This document shows, piece after piece, positions 11,474-22,626 of a stretch of 64,000 nucleotides of DNA. The notes below the pieces were generated by a model that was not told where the DNA came from, did not search any database, and saw only the letters and a program-made list of their open reading frames with translations. The position numbers were made by a program, and so were the translations under genes. Source of the DNA: Chlorophyllum brunneum. Its lineage: Eukaryota > Basidiomycota > Agaricomycetes > Agaricales > Agaricaceae. Every line of letters starts with the position of its first letter. Positions within the stretch are counted from its first letter, which is position 1. The stretch is taken from assembly GCA_963576785.1 (NCBI GenBank), contig OY756141.1, positions 2,604,001 to 2,668,000 of the forward strand, in the 5' to 3' direction.

Positions 11474-14439
11474 TCAAACCTTGTTGAAAAATGCCTGATT
11501 CACAATTACAATATCTCCGCTGACAACCTCGACCTTGGCACCTTTCGTAACTCGGATTTTGCCAGCAATCTCTATGCCTTTCCCTGCTGGGATATCGACC
11601 TCAGCGTTCTCCTTGCCCGTGGTGCCAAACTCGTACACTCTGATCTCCAAGTTCTTCGTGTAGTCGTAATCTGGCTTACCAACACCGGAAGGTCCCAAGA
11701 GCAGCACACTGCCTTCACGGACCCAGACGGGAATCTCGTTGATAGGTACGTGCTCCTTGATCCATTTGGGTCCTTGGATAACTCTGTTCGAGTCCCAGAA
11801 GTTCGTCCAAATGCCCGCGGGGAGATAATATTCGGCTTCTTCACCTAGAGGAACGAAAACTGGGGCGACAAGAAGGGAGGGGCCTATTTCGATCGAAATC
11901 AGATTTTCAGAATGAGAATACATCGAATACGGAACGCGACTCACCAAGCATGTATTGCCTGTCAAGGTAATGTGCTGTGCGGTCTTCTGGAAACTCGATG
12001 AACATAGCACGTTGAATCGGGTGCCCCTTTGAGTTTGCTTGAATGGACTACATAAAATTGTAAGAAAATTCCGACGAAAATGTGAAAGGACGATGTACGA
12101 GATTATAAATGTAGGGCATCAACCGATGTTTTGCATCCAGCCATCCAGACATGGTCTTGGCGGCTTCTTCACCATAGTTCCACGGCACCCGGTAAGATGA
12201 AGAACCGTGTAGACGGGAATGAGAAGAAAATATGCCAAAGGCAACCCAGCGTTGATATATTTCAGGGTCCGGGTGACCCTATGAGGGAAGAAAATTGAGA
12301 CATCAGTTGGCAGCACCGAGGGTAGATACGGACCTCAAATCCTCCAATATCATGAGATGCGAATCCAAAGCCAGAGGCGGTGAGTGACAATAAACCGCGC
12401 AATGCCTCCGCCATGGCCTCCCACGTTGATTCACAGTCCCCTCCCCAATGGACGGGAAACCTTGCGATTCACTTTACCTAAATACCCTCAAGACAGACCA
12501 ATCGACGCACCTCTGTCCACCGACCGTAGACGAGCGTGCAAACAAAACAGCTTCGCCCTCCCCAAAGCGGGCACGGAGAAGGTTGAACACAAGTTCATTG
12601 TAGATAACAGAGTAGGTGTTGTGCATTCTGTAAGGATCAGAGCCGTCGTGGAAAGCGACCGAGGCATGAGGGATACGCTCCCCGAAATCAGTCTTTCGAG
12701 CACAGTGAGTAGTGTCGCAACAAATATCTAGGGTATAAATATCCTCACTTTGAGGCAATCAACGCCAAGATCAAGCAATGCTGTCAACTTGTCGTTATAC
12801 CATTTTCTGGCAGCGGGGTTGGTCACATCGACAATGGCCAGACCAGGTTGCCACAGATCCCACCTGACAGGGTATCAATCCTGGGAAGATTCAACGGCTA
12901 CGAGAACGTACTGCCAAGGGGTTCCATCTTTCCGCTTGATGAAATAACCTCCCTCGACGCCTTCCTTGAAAATAGGCGAAAGCTGGGAGATATAAGGATT
13001 GACTACGACATGCTCAGTAAATTCCTACGAACAACCGCGTAAAAACTTACTCCACAAGCAGATCTTAACGCCGTATTTTTGCTTGATTTCGGTGAGGTAG
13101 GCCTTGGGATCCGGAAAGTTATCAGAGTCAAAAGTAAACGAACACCTTCATCAAAGGTCAAGCTCGCTAACGGTCAGTGCTACAGGAGCGAGCGACCCAC
13201 CACTCGTATTGCTTCATCCAAAAACAATCAATGTGGAAAACCCGGACAGGGCAGTCACGCTTCTTCATGCCTTCGAGGAATCCTGAAACAGTTTCTTGCG
13301 AGTACGAGGTCAAGAAAGAGGTCGAGAGCCATAGTCCAAAGGACCAGCTCGGGAGCATCCTAAAATCAAACTCAGTATGACGATATGTCTTTGAGAACCC
13401 CACGTACGCGGGACGACCCGTCATTCTGGTATATTTATCAAGAATCTTACGGCTTGTTAGGTATCACAAAAAAGCTGGACATGAAGACCAGCGTACGTCG
13501 AGAGGTGTCTTTCCATAAATAATGAACCATTCCAAGCTTTTATCCGCAACGGAGACGCCCACGCGACTGACTTTTTCGGAGCCAACTTCGACTTCAATTT
13601 CGCCCGGATGATTGATGAAAATACCATAATTTCTATTGGTGATGTAGAATGGGACGCATTTGTATGCTTGGTCACTGGATGTTCCCCCATCCTGATTCCA
13701 GACCTTGACGGATTGCCCTAGATTAACCAGCTAGGTTCAGATTGGTGAACATAGTTCCCCGGGACAAAACACACCGTTCTTGACGAAAGCTCCAAATTGC
13801 TCTCCGAGACCATAGATGAGCTCGCCAGGAGAAAGGTTCAATTCTGAGTTGATATAGCGAACAATGGTCGGCAAAGGTTCCGGCCGCGGATTAGACGAGG
13901 AATCGTGAGTGAGACAGGAACTATTGGAAGCGCTCAAAGTAGTCCAGTGCGAAGGAACATCAAAGACTGCCTGGTGCTTGGGTCCGGCAAAGGTGAGGGT
14001 TCTTTCTGGTGATTTAAAAGTGATGGAATACGGATTCTCCGTGATCTCAGCCTTGAGATCGCCACTGGAAAGGGTGTAACTAGGGCCCTCCTGAGATAAA
14101 TGGACATCCGGGATGGGGGGGTCATCTGGAAATAGCTGGATGTTGGGTTGAGGGTCGAGTGAAGCGAAGTGTTCAATTCTGACACCGATAACGTCCTTTG
14201 TTGGAGAATGAACCCGCACATTCAACACAGGACCTACGTGCCATTAGGGGGTCCGGTTCCCGAGGACGAAGCTAGTACAAGCTTCACGCACCTCCGAGTG
14301 TATCGCCGCGATGTCTGATAGGTCTGGTTGAGACCCGTAAATCGTAACCTGCATCATCCTTGGAAATCTGTACGACCTGTATACCATAGAAGGGCTTGAC
14401 ACCGTTCTTTAACAGCCAGAACCCATCGTTAAACCTCAT
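11474..14439 (-). CDS. Glycoside hydrolase family 31, alpha-xylosidase-like (YicI type), intracellular
   Basis: Thirteen minus-strand exons: 14439-14292, 14233-13775, 13717-13497, 13445-13408, 13359-13201, 13145-13051, 13002-12912, 12863-12749, 12692-12511, 12460-12334, 12278-12099, 12047-11945, 11883-11474; 775 aa. GH31 signatures are intact: nucleophile in K-T-D-F-G-E-R-I-P (Asp444) and acid/base Asp511 in H-W-G-G-D-C. The N-terminal L-I-Y-G-L-G-E-Q-F-G and the C-terminal sandwich with S-L-L-V-A-P-V-F are also typical. There is no signal peptide, so it probably acts on imported xyloglucan or isoprimeverose-like oligosaccharides in the cytosol; this specificity is inferred from its resemblance to alpha-xylosidases rather than alpha-glucosidases. 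The start at M-R-F-N-D-G-F-W is preferred over the in-frame ATG 30 bp upstream because family members begin there. All intron joins keep frame despite several unusual donors (GTTCGT-like). Confidence 0.9.
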
Positions 14440-15095
14440 GGTGATAGGAGTGAAGCAGACAAAACTCACGGCTAATGGGGGGTATCCTACATTTATGCCT
14501 TCCGGACAACGTTGGAGAGGTCATTTGTGCAGGTGAAGCGGTCCGTTATGCCACCGAGGAATCTCCGCTGCCCACCTGGTGTGGTGCACATTCAGTTGAA
14601 GATAGATCGATAAGGATGGAGACGCAGTTAAATGTTCACCGTCTCGAGTCCCTGTTCAATATCCAACCCTCGACTTTTATCCCTTGGAATGGTTCCAGTT
14701 TAGTCGAGCTGGGTCCGTCGTGACATTTTGGTCTGGTGACATGAACACGTCGTATATGATATCCTGGACCTCTACGATGTAAGTTACCATGTGAGCATCT
14801 TAGCGGGAGACGGTCCCCAGCATCCATTCTATGTCGAAATACCGCGTCTCCTAAGAGGCCATGAAAACGGCTCCGAGGGAGCCGCTGCGGCATTTGTGGC
14901 CCGTACATGAGGACCGTTCTTGATGGCAAGCTTGCACGGAGTGAGTATTTGTAAGATCGGGTTGAAGGGAGACCCATAAGTGCGCAAGTATTGCAGCATG
15001 AGTCATCCTACTGATGCAGTGGGAATTACTTGGATCCATCCAAGTTCTTCCAGGCTCTGGAAACAAGGACAATCCAGAAATCAGATATTGGCAAG
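14440..15095. other. Divergent intergenic region between GH31 and dehydratase genes
   Basis: 656 bp containing both promoters. Small open frames on both strands have no recognisable product. No clear TATA box was seen. Confidence 0.4.
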
Positions 15096-16448
15096 ATGTC
15101 AGAACCGCTCTGGCGAAAAACACCTCTTATTCGCTCAACTGCACTCTCGGAAAACATCAATGCTTCCGTTTACCTCAAGCTGGAGGTGAGGGATAGTCGA
15201 GAGCCAGTGTTCAACGTTCATTTACATGCTATCATGCGGCTACCAGAATCTACAGCCCTCCTTTTCGTTCAAATATCGCGGAATCTCACATTTCATTACG
15301 AAGGCAAAAGAAACACGCGGAAAAGACCTGCACTGCGTTATCGCGTCTGGGGGGAACGCAGGACTCGCGGCAGCGTGTGCTGCACACATGCTTGAAGTAA
15401 AATGCACAGTGTTCATCCCGGAGGGCGCAGCACAAAGTACTCTTGCTTTGTTGAGACGGGAAAATGCGGCGGTTGTCGTTACTGGAAGTTTCTACGCTGA
15501 AGCACTGAGTGCCGCTCAACAGGTCGTGGCATCAGATCTTGATGCGTAAGTACTGGTTCGAGGGCAAGTATAACCTGACAAAAACCTCCCCAGAGTGATG
15601 ATTCCTGCATATGACGATGGTTTGGTTTGGGAAGGCCACGGTTCCATGATTGTGGAAGTCAAGAATCAGTTACGGCGGAAGCCTGATGCCATTTTTTGTA
15701 GTGTAGGTGGCGGTGGACTGTTGGGAGGTATCATTGTCGGATGTAAAGAGGTTGGTTGGGACGACGGTAAGTGTGCCCTAGCCCTAGCAGAAGCGTTCAG
15801 CACTTAGCTTCAGCGTTCAGTTCCAATCATGACGTTAGAAACCACCGGATCGGATTGTTTCTACCGTTCTATAACGATGAACGAGGATGGTTTCAACACG
15901 CAAGCAAAGAAACTACCTCATGGAGTAAAGCTTGTACGCGACAAAGAGTACAGCGTGAACATGGCACATTTCAATGGGTTTTCGTCAAGAGCATCAGGGT
16001 CGCTCGGGGCTTCTCAACCTTCTGGTGCCGTGTTACGAATGGCATTAGATAGACCTGGAGCGGTCCACTCGTATAGTGTTCCAGACGAGCTAAGCATGCA
16101 AAGCCTAGTCAAGTTCGCGAGTGAGTGCGAAATGGAGAGAACACACAGCATGATTGATTCATCAGCACCACAGACGACCATAAAATGCTTGTAGAACTGG
16201 CTTGTTCAACGACCCTTGCTCCGGCCTATCATCCTACCCTCTTCGATAGGATGGTCCCTCGAACCTCGGAGACTCGATGCATCGTGTTCATTGTTTGCGG
16301 AGGCTTCAAGATTTCGTTGTCAGACGCCATAGAATTCCAAGAGATTGTAGACGAAGACGTGAAGAGTGCGGCTGCTGATTGGCAAGTCCTGTGTCATGAC
16401 GGGGCACTATTTCAGGTACCCAAGATAGCAACTGTGGACGGGGAATAA
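15096..16448 (+). CDS. L-serine/L-threonine dehydratase (PLP fold type II), CHA1-like
   Basis: Five exons: 15096-15185, 15247-15545, 15594-15766, 15821-16120, 16174-16448; 378 aa. It should deaminate serine or threonine to pyruvate or 2-oxobutanoate. Visible features are the PLP lysine in S-F-S-F-K-Y-R-G (Lys39), the substrate loop S-G-G-N-A-G-L-A, and the glycine-rich phosphate-binding loop G-G-G-G-L-L-G-G. Length and N-terminus (K-T-P-L-I-R-S about 8 residues in) fit the small catabolic enzymes without an ACT regulatory domain. An in-frame ATG 66 bp upstream would add 22 residues not typical of the family, so the start at 15096 is preferred. The C-terminus is followed closely by the convergent PET100 gene. 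Confidence 0.92.
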
Positions 16449-16579
16449 AACCCGTGGATCCGATGTAGATAATAAAATAAAAAAAGCATAAGTACAATGT
16501 AGGAAAACTAGCTCAGGAGTATGTCAGCGCAAAGCGCATATCACCACGTTTTGGGCGCATACCTGCAAGCTCTTTACAG

Positions 16580-16944
16580 TCAAGGATTTTTCGAGCTATT
16601 CTCTTCCGCTTCCTTTGATGCTCTCCGCAACCTCTCGGCCTTTATCCTGGCAAGTTCTTCTCGAATGGCAGTGGTTTCCTTCGGAATATTCTAATGTCAC
16701 ACATTCAACATTTAGTGGCATGATTCACTGGCAAACGATCTACCTGGTTTGTACGCTCCGGAGGTGGGAATAGTCTGTCTCTGTACTAGGTGGAGGTCAG
16801 TTCAAACCTTGTAATGACTTTGTGAGAACATACAGGTACAACGTGTTTACGATACCATTCTGGATCACCAAAGTGAACGAGGGCAGCAATAGGAACAAAA
16901 AGATAGAGAGAAAACTTGAAGACTTCGAGATTCGGTCCACCCAT
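16580..16944 (-). CDS. PET100: PET100, cytochrome c oxidase assembly factor
   Basis: Three minus-strand exons: 16944-16834, 16785-16744, 16690-16580; 87 aa. PET100 is a small inner-mitochondrial-membrane chaperone for complex IV assembly. The N-terminus M-G-G-P-N-L-E-V-F-K-F-S-L-Y-L-F leads into one membrane span, then F-G-D-P-E-W-Y, then Y-R-D-R-L-F-P-P-P-E-R-T and a charged coiled C-terminal helix (E-E-L-A-R-I-K-A-E-R-L-R-R). Order and length fit the family well. The gene is split so finely that no long open frame reveals it. Splice joins are in phase 0 throughout. It is divergent from the glutamate decarboxylase gene. Confidence 0.9.
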
Positions 16945-17306
16945 AGCTGTAAGATCTGGGGAGGAATAGGCGGAAATTTCCGTTCGTTATTTGGTTGTAA
17001 TAAATAACGTCAGGCATCAAATTTAATAGCTTCGACACCTAACTTTGAAATAAACTCCGGTATAGTTTATGATACAACTCTGTCTACAAAACCAATGACC
17101 GGTAGAACGACAGGGTTCCCAAAACCCACAACGAGCTCCATTTTCACTAATCAAGCTCGATGACATCTCCTGTTTACCTTTTTGGCAGTCTGTTTCCCTA
17201 CAGGTATTTCCGAAAGAGGATATGTAGCCACCTCATGACATCAGAGGCCTCCTGTGTCTGGAAATAGGCGTATATAAAGCAGCATTTACCACCCCAAACC
17301 TGAACC
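16945..17306. other. Divergent promoter region PET100 / glutamate decarboxylase
   Basis: 362 bp. It carries the decarboxylase TATA box near its right end; otherwise no feature was recognised. Confidence 0.5.
17271..17278 (+). promoter_or_regulatory. TATA box of the glutamate decarboxylase gene
   Basis: TATATAAA, 29 bp before the ATG at 17307. The spacing implies a very short 5' leader. A strong TATA is unusual among the housekeeping genes of this window and fits a stress-regulated gene. Confidence 0.6.
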
Positions 17307-19593
17307 ATGTCTCTGTTCAAGGTGAGTACATGAGCGTCCTACAGTTTCATCCGGGCTCACCCACTCATAGCATGTTGACACCAACAACCTGGTCGAGGAG
17401 TCCTTCGTCAGTGACTGACAGCTACCCAAATCCTCTCACTTAAAATAATATTTTTCAGGACAGAACAGCAGATGTATTACAGCAAACAGAGTCTGCAACA
17501 GAGAACCAGTATGCTTATGGGGAATGCTACAGCACCAAGCCCATCCCACGATTCCGTATCCCAGTCAACGTGAATACACTGTTTTTCTCTATCAACATGA
17601 AGACACTAACGCATATCTATAGGGTGTCGATGAACAAGCTGCATATCGGATTATACACGATGAGCTCACCTTGGGTACGCACGATCGATTGCATTGAGGT
17701 GACCGATTTTGACTAGCTATAGATGGATCAACAGTATTGAACGTCGCGTCCTTCGTGCAGACGTATATGCCGCCTATGGCGGATAAACTCGTCAAGGAGA
17801 ATATATCGAAAAACTTGATTGGTGGGTTGAACCAATCTTTTGATAGTTGTTCGAGAACTTCTCACTGATCCTGGGCCCTAACAGATGCTGACGAGTATCC
17901 TGCCACTCGTACGTTTGGAAACCATTATATCTCATCTGTTCACTCTTTGACCTGTCATACTTTCCAGAAATGCTGCACTCACGCTGTAAGTAGATATTCT
18001 AGGGCTTTCTACTTTTTTCTTAATTCATACCAGGTGTCTCGATAATTGCCGACTTGTGGCATGCGCCATCTGCGAAAGAAGCTGTCGGTACTGCAACAAC
18101 CGGCTCATCCGAGGCTGTCCAGCTGGGAGGTCTAGCCATGAAAAAAATTTGGCAGCAGAAACGTAAGGCGGCCGGAAAGAACATTCACGAGCCTGGGTAA
18201 CAAACTTTGTCGTCTGTTGTCAGCTAGCACTCAACGTCACCTAGACCTAACATTGTCATGAGTGCCAACGCCCAAGTCGCTTTAGAGAAGTTTGCGCGAT
18301 ATTTCGATGTTGAGTGTCGTTTAGTACCTGTGTCCAAGGAGAGCCGATACCACCTCGATGTCAAAAAAGCGATGGACAATATTGACGAGAACACCATTGG
18401 CGTATACGTCATTCTCGGAAGTACGTTGTCATACTCTACATTGCATCACATGTTCGATAACTGGTGTTCAAGGCACTTACACGGGTCATTACGAGAACGT
18501 CAAGACTTTGGCAGAACTCTTGGATGTTTATGAAGCACGAACGGGCCACTCTGTCCCCATTCACGGTGGGTGGTGCACATTGGCAATTTGACAAACCTCA
18601 TTCTATAATTTTAGTCGATGCTGCTTCCGGTGGATTTGTTGCTCCCTTCGTTCATGTGCGCTCTCGTCCATGGTTCTCTCTCTGATATTCATATAATGTG
18701 ATACCACCAGCCCGACTTGGTCTGGGACTTCAGGATCCCCCGAGTAGTTTCTATCAATACATCGTGTGTTGCCCTTTTCTCATATACGATGACTACTGAA
18801 TTTCTTTAGAGGGCACAAGTTTGGCTTAAGTTATGTTGGGGTCGGATGGGTCATCTGGCGTGACAAAGCCCATCTACCCGGAGACCTCGTGTTCGAGCTG
18901 CACTACCTCGGTTCTACTGAATTCACGTTTTCCCTGACCTTCTCTCGTGGAGCTGCTCCTATCATTGCTCAGTACTTCAATCTCCTGCACCTAGGCTATC
19001 AAGGCTACCGACAAGTTGCACTCAATGACCTTAAGAACGCTCGATTGTTGAGTCGCGCTCTTGAAAAAAGTGGTTACTTCGTAGTTCTCAGTGACATACA
19101 TCGTGCTATCGGGGTTCGGACTGAGCAAGGAATCGATTCTCCGAACATCGAGGTTTGTCATTAGTAGCCTGCAAGGCACTGAAACAATACTCACGCGAAA
19201 GGCAGGATTACGAGCCAGGCTTACCAGTTGTAGTGTTCAAGTTCTCGAAGGAGTTCAAGGAAAAGTTCCCCCGCTTCGAGCAGAAATGGGTGCAGACGCT
19301 CTTACGGTCAAGGGGTTGGTGAGTATCCCCCCATCCGTATACGAGCTAGCCCACAGATTGCGTTGTAGGCTTCTTCCTAACTATAACCTACCTCCTGACT
19401 GCGAAGACATTGAAATTCTCCGAGTAGTTGTTAGAGAAAACATGACCGAAATGGTGAGAACAGTTAATTCCTTGTGAAAATGAGATATCTTTCTAAGCAT
19501 CTTTTGCAGCTTGTCCAACGCTTTATCGAAAACCTCGTGCGTCTGTGTATCTGGCCCTTGTCGGTGCCTGCTCATTTTTTATGCCCAGTTTGA
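17307..19593 (+). CDS. GAD1: Glutamate decarboxylase (PLP-dependent)
   Basis: Sixteen exons: 17307-17321, 17371-17406, 17459-17563, 17623-17674, 17723-17821, 17885-17908, 17968-17985, 18034-18196, 18245-18420, 18473-18565, 18615-18655, 18711-18763, 18810-19152, 19206-19318, 19369-19453, 19510-19593; 499 aa. It converts glutamate to GABA and consumes a proton, the first step of the GABA shunt. Motifs seen: T-G-S-S-E-A, H-V-D-A-A-S-G-G, and the PLP lysine in S-G-H-K-F-G (Lys295), followed by G-W-V-I-W-R. Three exons are tiny (15, 24 and 18 nt), yet the frame is kept across all fifteen introns. The donor after exon 2 (GTCAGT) is non-consensus and is the least sure border. Confidence 0.93.
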
Positions 19594-19997
19594 CGTCATC
19601 AGACTCTTAACAAGCGAGGATCAAACTGTGTATTCGTTCCTTACTTCGGTCGAGACAGCTCACGTCGACTCAGATCAGAAGTTGCATGGGATTCGGATCA
19701 GGCCTGAGGATAGCAAGCACTCAGGCACATACGCACGCCCTTGCTAGTTTACTCGAGCTCAAAGCTAGCGGATCAGTGTACTAGTCATGGATAAGTACCT
19801 GTACGTAGTGATGTGGATCAGACACGTCAATAAAGCCAAACCACGCGTGAAAATGTCATTGTGAATTCACCTGAGCGCTCATGGCATCAAACTATTCTTG
19901 CAAATAATTCCATCATCGTAGCCTATTCTCATGGCATCTCTTCAGAATATGTAAGAGATTATTCCTCCAGCTGGTGTAAACCTATTAATCGGAGGTG
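19594..19997. other. Intergenic region, promoter of POLD2
   Basis: 404 bp between the decarboxylase stop and POLD2. It holds the ACGCGT element listed separately; no gene was seen. Confidence 0.5.
19843..19848. promoter_or_regulatory. Candidate MCB element (ACGCGT) upstream of POLD2
   Basis: A perfect ACGCGT inside the 8-bp palindrome CACGCGTG, 150 bp before the POLD2 start. In yeasts this hexamer binds MBF and drives G1/S transcription. One hexamer alone can arise by chance, so support comes mainly from the function of the gene. Confidence 0.4.
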
Positions 19998-21809
19998 ATG
20001 CCCAGTAAACCCGTACGGGCAACGAGAGCGTCTACTGCACTTCTTCAGCTCTCGGAGTCAACACCCTCTTTTCTTATTGAGAAGGGCAACAAGTCGTACA
20101 AGCATCAGTACTCGAATATATATTTCATCCGCCTACGACTCCTACGGCAATTTATCGAAGAAAAGGCGCAGTCGAAATGGAAGAACCTCTCTGGAAATCC
20201 TGTCTCAGTACCAAGAGTTTTAGACGTTGTCAAGTCACAACTGTGTTACATCGTCGGGACTGTCTATATGGAAATGCCATTGAAGCCAAACGTTATGATA
20301 GATATTGCGCGAGACGTACGTCCTTCTCTCGTTTCTTACCCGTTCGGTTTGACACTTATTGCCTGCCACACACAACGGCTTGAACAGCACTCCATACCAC
20401 CCCCACCTCCACCGGCGAAATTTTACTCAGATAATGATAGCGTTATGCTAGAAGACGAATCTGGCCGGATACGACTCGTTGGAGATGTGTTGAAAGGAAA
20501 AAATCTGGTAACGGGTGTGATTATTGGTGCGCTCGGTGCCGAAACTGCTGGTGGGGATTTTGAGGTAGCGGACATCTGTTTCCCCGGATTGGCACCTCAG
20601 GCATTTGGTGAGGATGAACCAGAAGATGCCATGGATGTAGACGGTACGTCCTTCGTGCTTTTGACCCGTGTGTGTGGTTGGCTGATGAACTGATTCTTCT
20701 CGTCGGATGCTAGACTCGTCAGTGGATGAATGGATAGGCCTGGTCTCTGGACTGGAAATTGGCTCGATGACGCCGACAGATGCGCAGTTGCAGATGCTGA
20801 CAGAGTATCTGACTGGAGAGGAGGGTGGCGAGGATGACCAGCTGAATGCGGCCAAGATTTCGAGACTGATTATTGCTGGCAATTCGCTGGCTGCTGGAGC
20901 CCTCGCAGATAGAATTGAGATGCCTACATATACAGAACGCAAGGATGTAAGCGGTTCCTCATCCATCTTAGCATCTTGGCCTCACACTTTTCGTAGAGAA
21001 AGCAGGGGCTGGATCCTGCGACATTTAAACCAAACCCTATCTATGACCTTTCGGCACATTTACTTGACATTGCCCGAGTTATGCCTATTCATATCTTGCC
21101 TGGCCCTGGAGATCCATCTGGGACAATTATGCCTCAACAACCATTCCCAAAAGCAATCTTCGGTGACGCCTCGACGAAATTCTCAACATTCTATTCAGAA
21201 AGTAACCCTGCATACATCAGTATCGAATCCACATCTCAACCAGATTGCAAACGGTCCATTTTAGTCAACTCCGGGCAACCTTTGGATGATATGTTCAAGT
21301 ATCTCCCATCGCCCCCGATTACCCGCCTCTCAATCCTCGAAAGTACGCTGAAATGGAGGCATATGTCGCCCACGGCCCCAGACACACTTTGGTGCCACCC
21401 GTATTTCACTGCCGACCCCTTCGTGCTGAAAGAGACTCCACATATATATATCGTAGGGGGTCAGCCGCATTTCGGCACGAAGTTTGTTACGGAGGAGACA
21501 AAGAACGGAGGGATGATTAAGAGCAGGATTGTTTTGGTGCCGAGTTTTGCAAAGAGTGGGATGCTGGTGGTTGTTAATGTGAAGACGTTGGAGGTGAGAT
21601 GTGTGAATTTCGCAGTGGATGGGATGATGACTGCGGAGGAGGATGCTGTACCAGGTATGGTTGGATTGGAGAATGAGATATGCTTAGACTGATAATGACT
21701 CTTGCTTGCAGAGGAAACGCAACCACCCTCCCCAAGCCAAGCGGAATCGACCCTATCCACCCCAGACCCCAGTGCGAATTCGGATATGATAGATTCACAA
21801 CAGGATTGA
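19998..21809 (+). CDS. POL31: DNA polymerase delta subunit 2 (small/B subunit)
   Basis: Five exons: 19998-20315, 20388-20643, 20714-20946, 20997-21654, 21712-21809; 520 aa. This B subunit has an OB fold plus an inactivated calcineurin-like phosphoesterase fold and holds the catalytic polymerase delta subunit to the replisome. Recognised by P-P-P-P-P-A-K-F-Y, L-V-S-G-L-E-I-G, L-I-I-A-G-N-S-L, I-H-I-L-P-G-P-G-D-P-S and N-S-G-Q-P-L-D-D-M. The 72-nt first intron is a multiple of three and stop-free, so it reads as coding unless noticed; removing it restores D-I-A-R-D-H-S-I. The C-terminal tail is acidic and Ser/Pro-rich. It converges on SNF8, with only 67 bp between stop codons. Confidence 0.93.
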
Positions 21810-21876
21810 TGGCTTGCGACGAGATTGAGATGAAATAGAGTACCTGTAATCGAATTGGGAGGCCCACTTGCGATAA

Positions 21877-22626
21877 TTATACTTCCCATTGCATTGCAGA
21901 AAGCACCCAATATGCTCTTCCACATTCCTCGTCCTGTTCATCTAACCAGCATAGTCCGTCCCCCAATAGCATGTTCTCCAAAGCCGCGCTTGCGCGATCC
22001 CTTGTCCACCCTTTCTTTTGTATGAGTGTGTCCTCCACTACTCGTCCTCCATGCTCCTGAGCTATTGCAAGGATAGTTGTCTGGTCCTCATCCAGCTCCT
22101 TGACAACACTTCTAACCATTTTCTTCCCTCCAATCTCAACGACTTGGTATCCAGCGCCAAGTGGCTGGAGAGTTTTGATACTACGCATGATATCGTCCTC
22201 AGTGATCAGCCCGTGGTCGACTCCGCGTAGTCTTGATACCATTCGTATGAGCTCAGACATTTCGATAAGCCCTCCGTTCCGATCTCGTGTGCTCACGCAT
22301 ACATCGACAATCTGCACGCCAAGCTCATACTGCCAGTCGCCGAGCCCGAGCATTTCAGCCCACCACCCACCCTTCCTCGGACCGGCCAAAGGATCGACAC
22401 CGATAGAAGAGCACATCTGCTGAAAGGCATGACGGAAGGTTGGGTCGCTCTTGATGGAGCTACGGTGTGTGGAAGCAAAGTGGGCGAGTGCGGTGCGGAA
22501 CTGGGAGAGCTGGGAGTGGAGGTGGTCGACGTGTGCTTGGGAGATCGTAGACGAGAGCTGAGCATAGGACCGCTTTGACTGCTCCTGCCTGTCGAAGGCA
22601 GCAAGACCTGCGCCGCGTCGGTGCAT
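21877..22626 (-). CDS. SNF8: ESCRT-II subunit SNF8/VPS22
   Basis: Single-exon gene of 249 aa. SNF8 is the winged-helix core subunit of ESCRT-II, acting at endosomes in sorting ubiquitinated cargo to multivesicular bodies. The start M-H-R-R-G-A-G matches the nearly invariant N-terminus of the family, so the in-frame extension further upstream is ignored. Other conserved stretches are F-Q-Q-M-C-S-S-I-G-V-D-P-L-A, W-W-A-E-M-L-G-L-G-D-W-Y-like (here G-D-W-Q-Y-E-L-G-V-Q-I-V) and R-N-G-G-L-I. It ends with W-V-L-S-A, typical of the second winged helix. Lack of introns is unusual for this window. Confidence 0.96.
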   Translation of the reverse strand: MHRRGAGLAAFDRQEQSKRSYAQLSSTISQAHVDHLHSQLSQFRTALAHFASTHRSSIKSDPTFRHAFQQMCSSIGVDPLAGPRKGGWWAEMLGLGDWQYELGVQIVDVCVSTRDRNGGLIEMSELIRMVSRLRGVDHGLITEDDIMRSIKTLQPLGAGYQVVEIGGKKMVRSVVKELDEDQTTILAIAQEHGGRVVEDTLIQKKGWTRDRASAALENMLLGDGLCWLDEQDEECGRAYWVLSAMQWEV

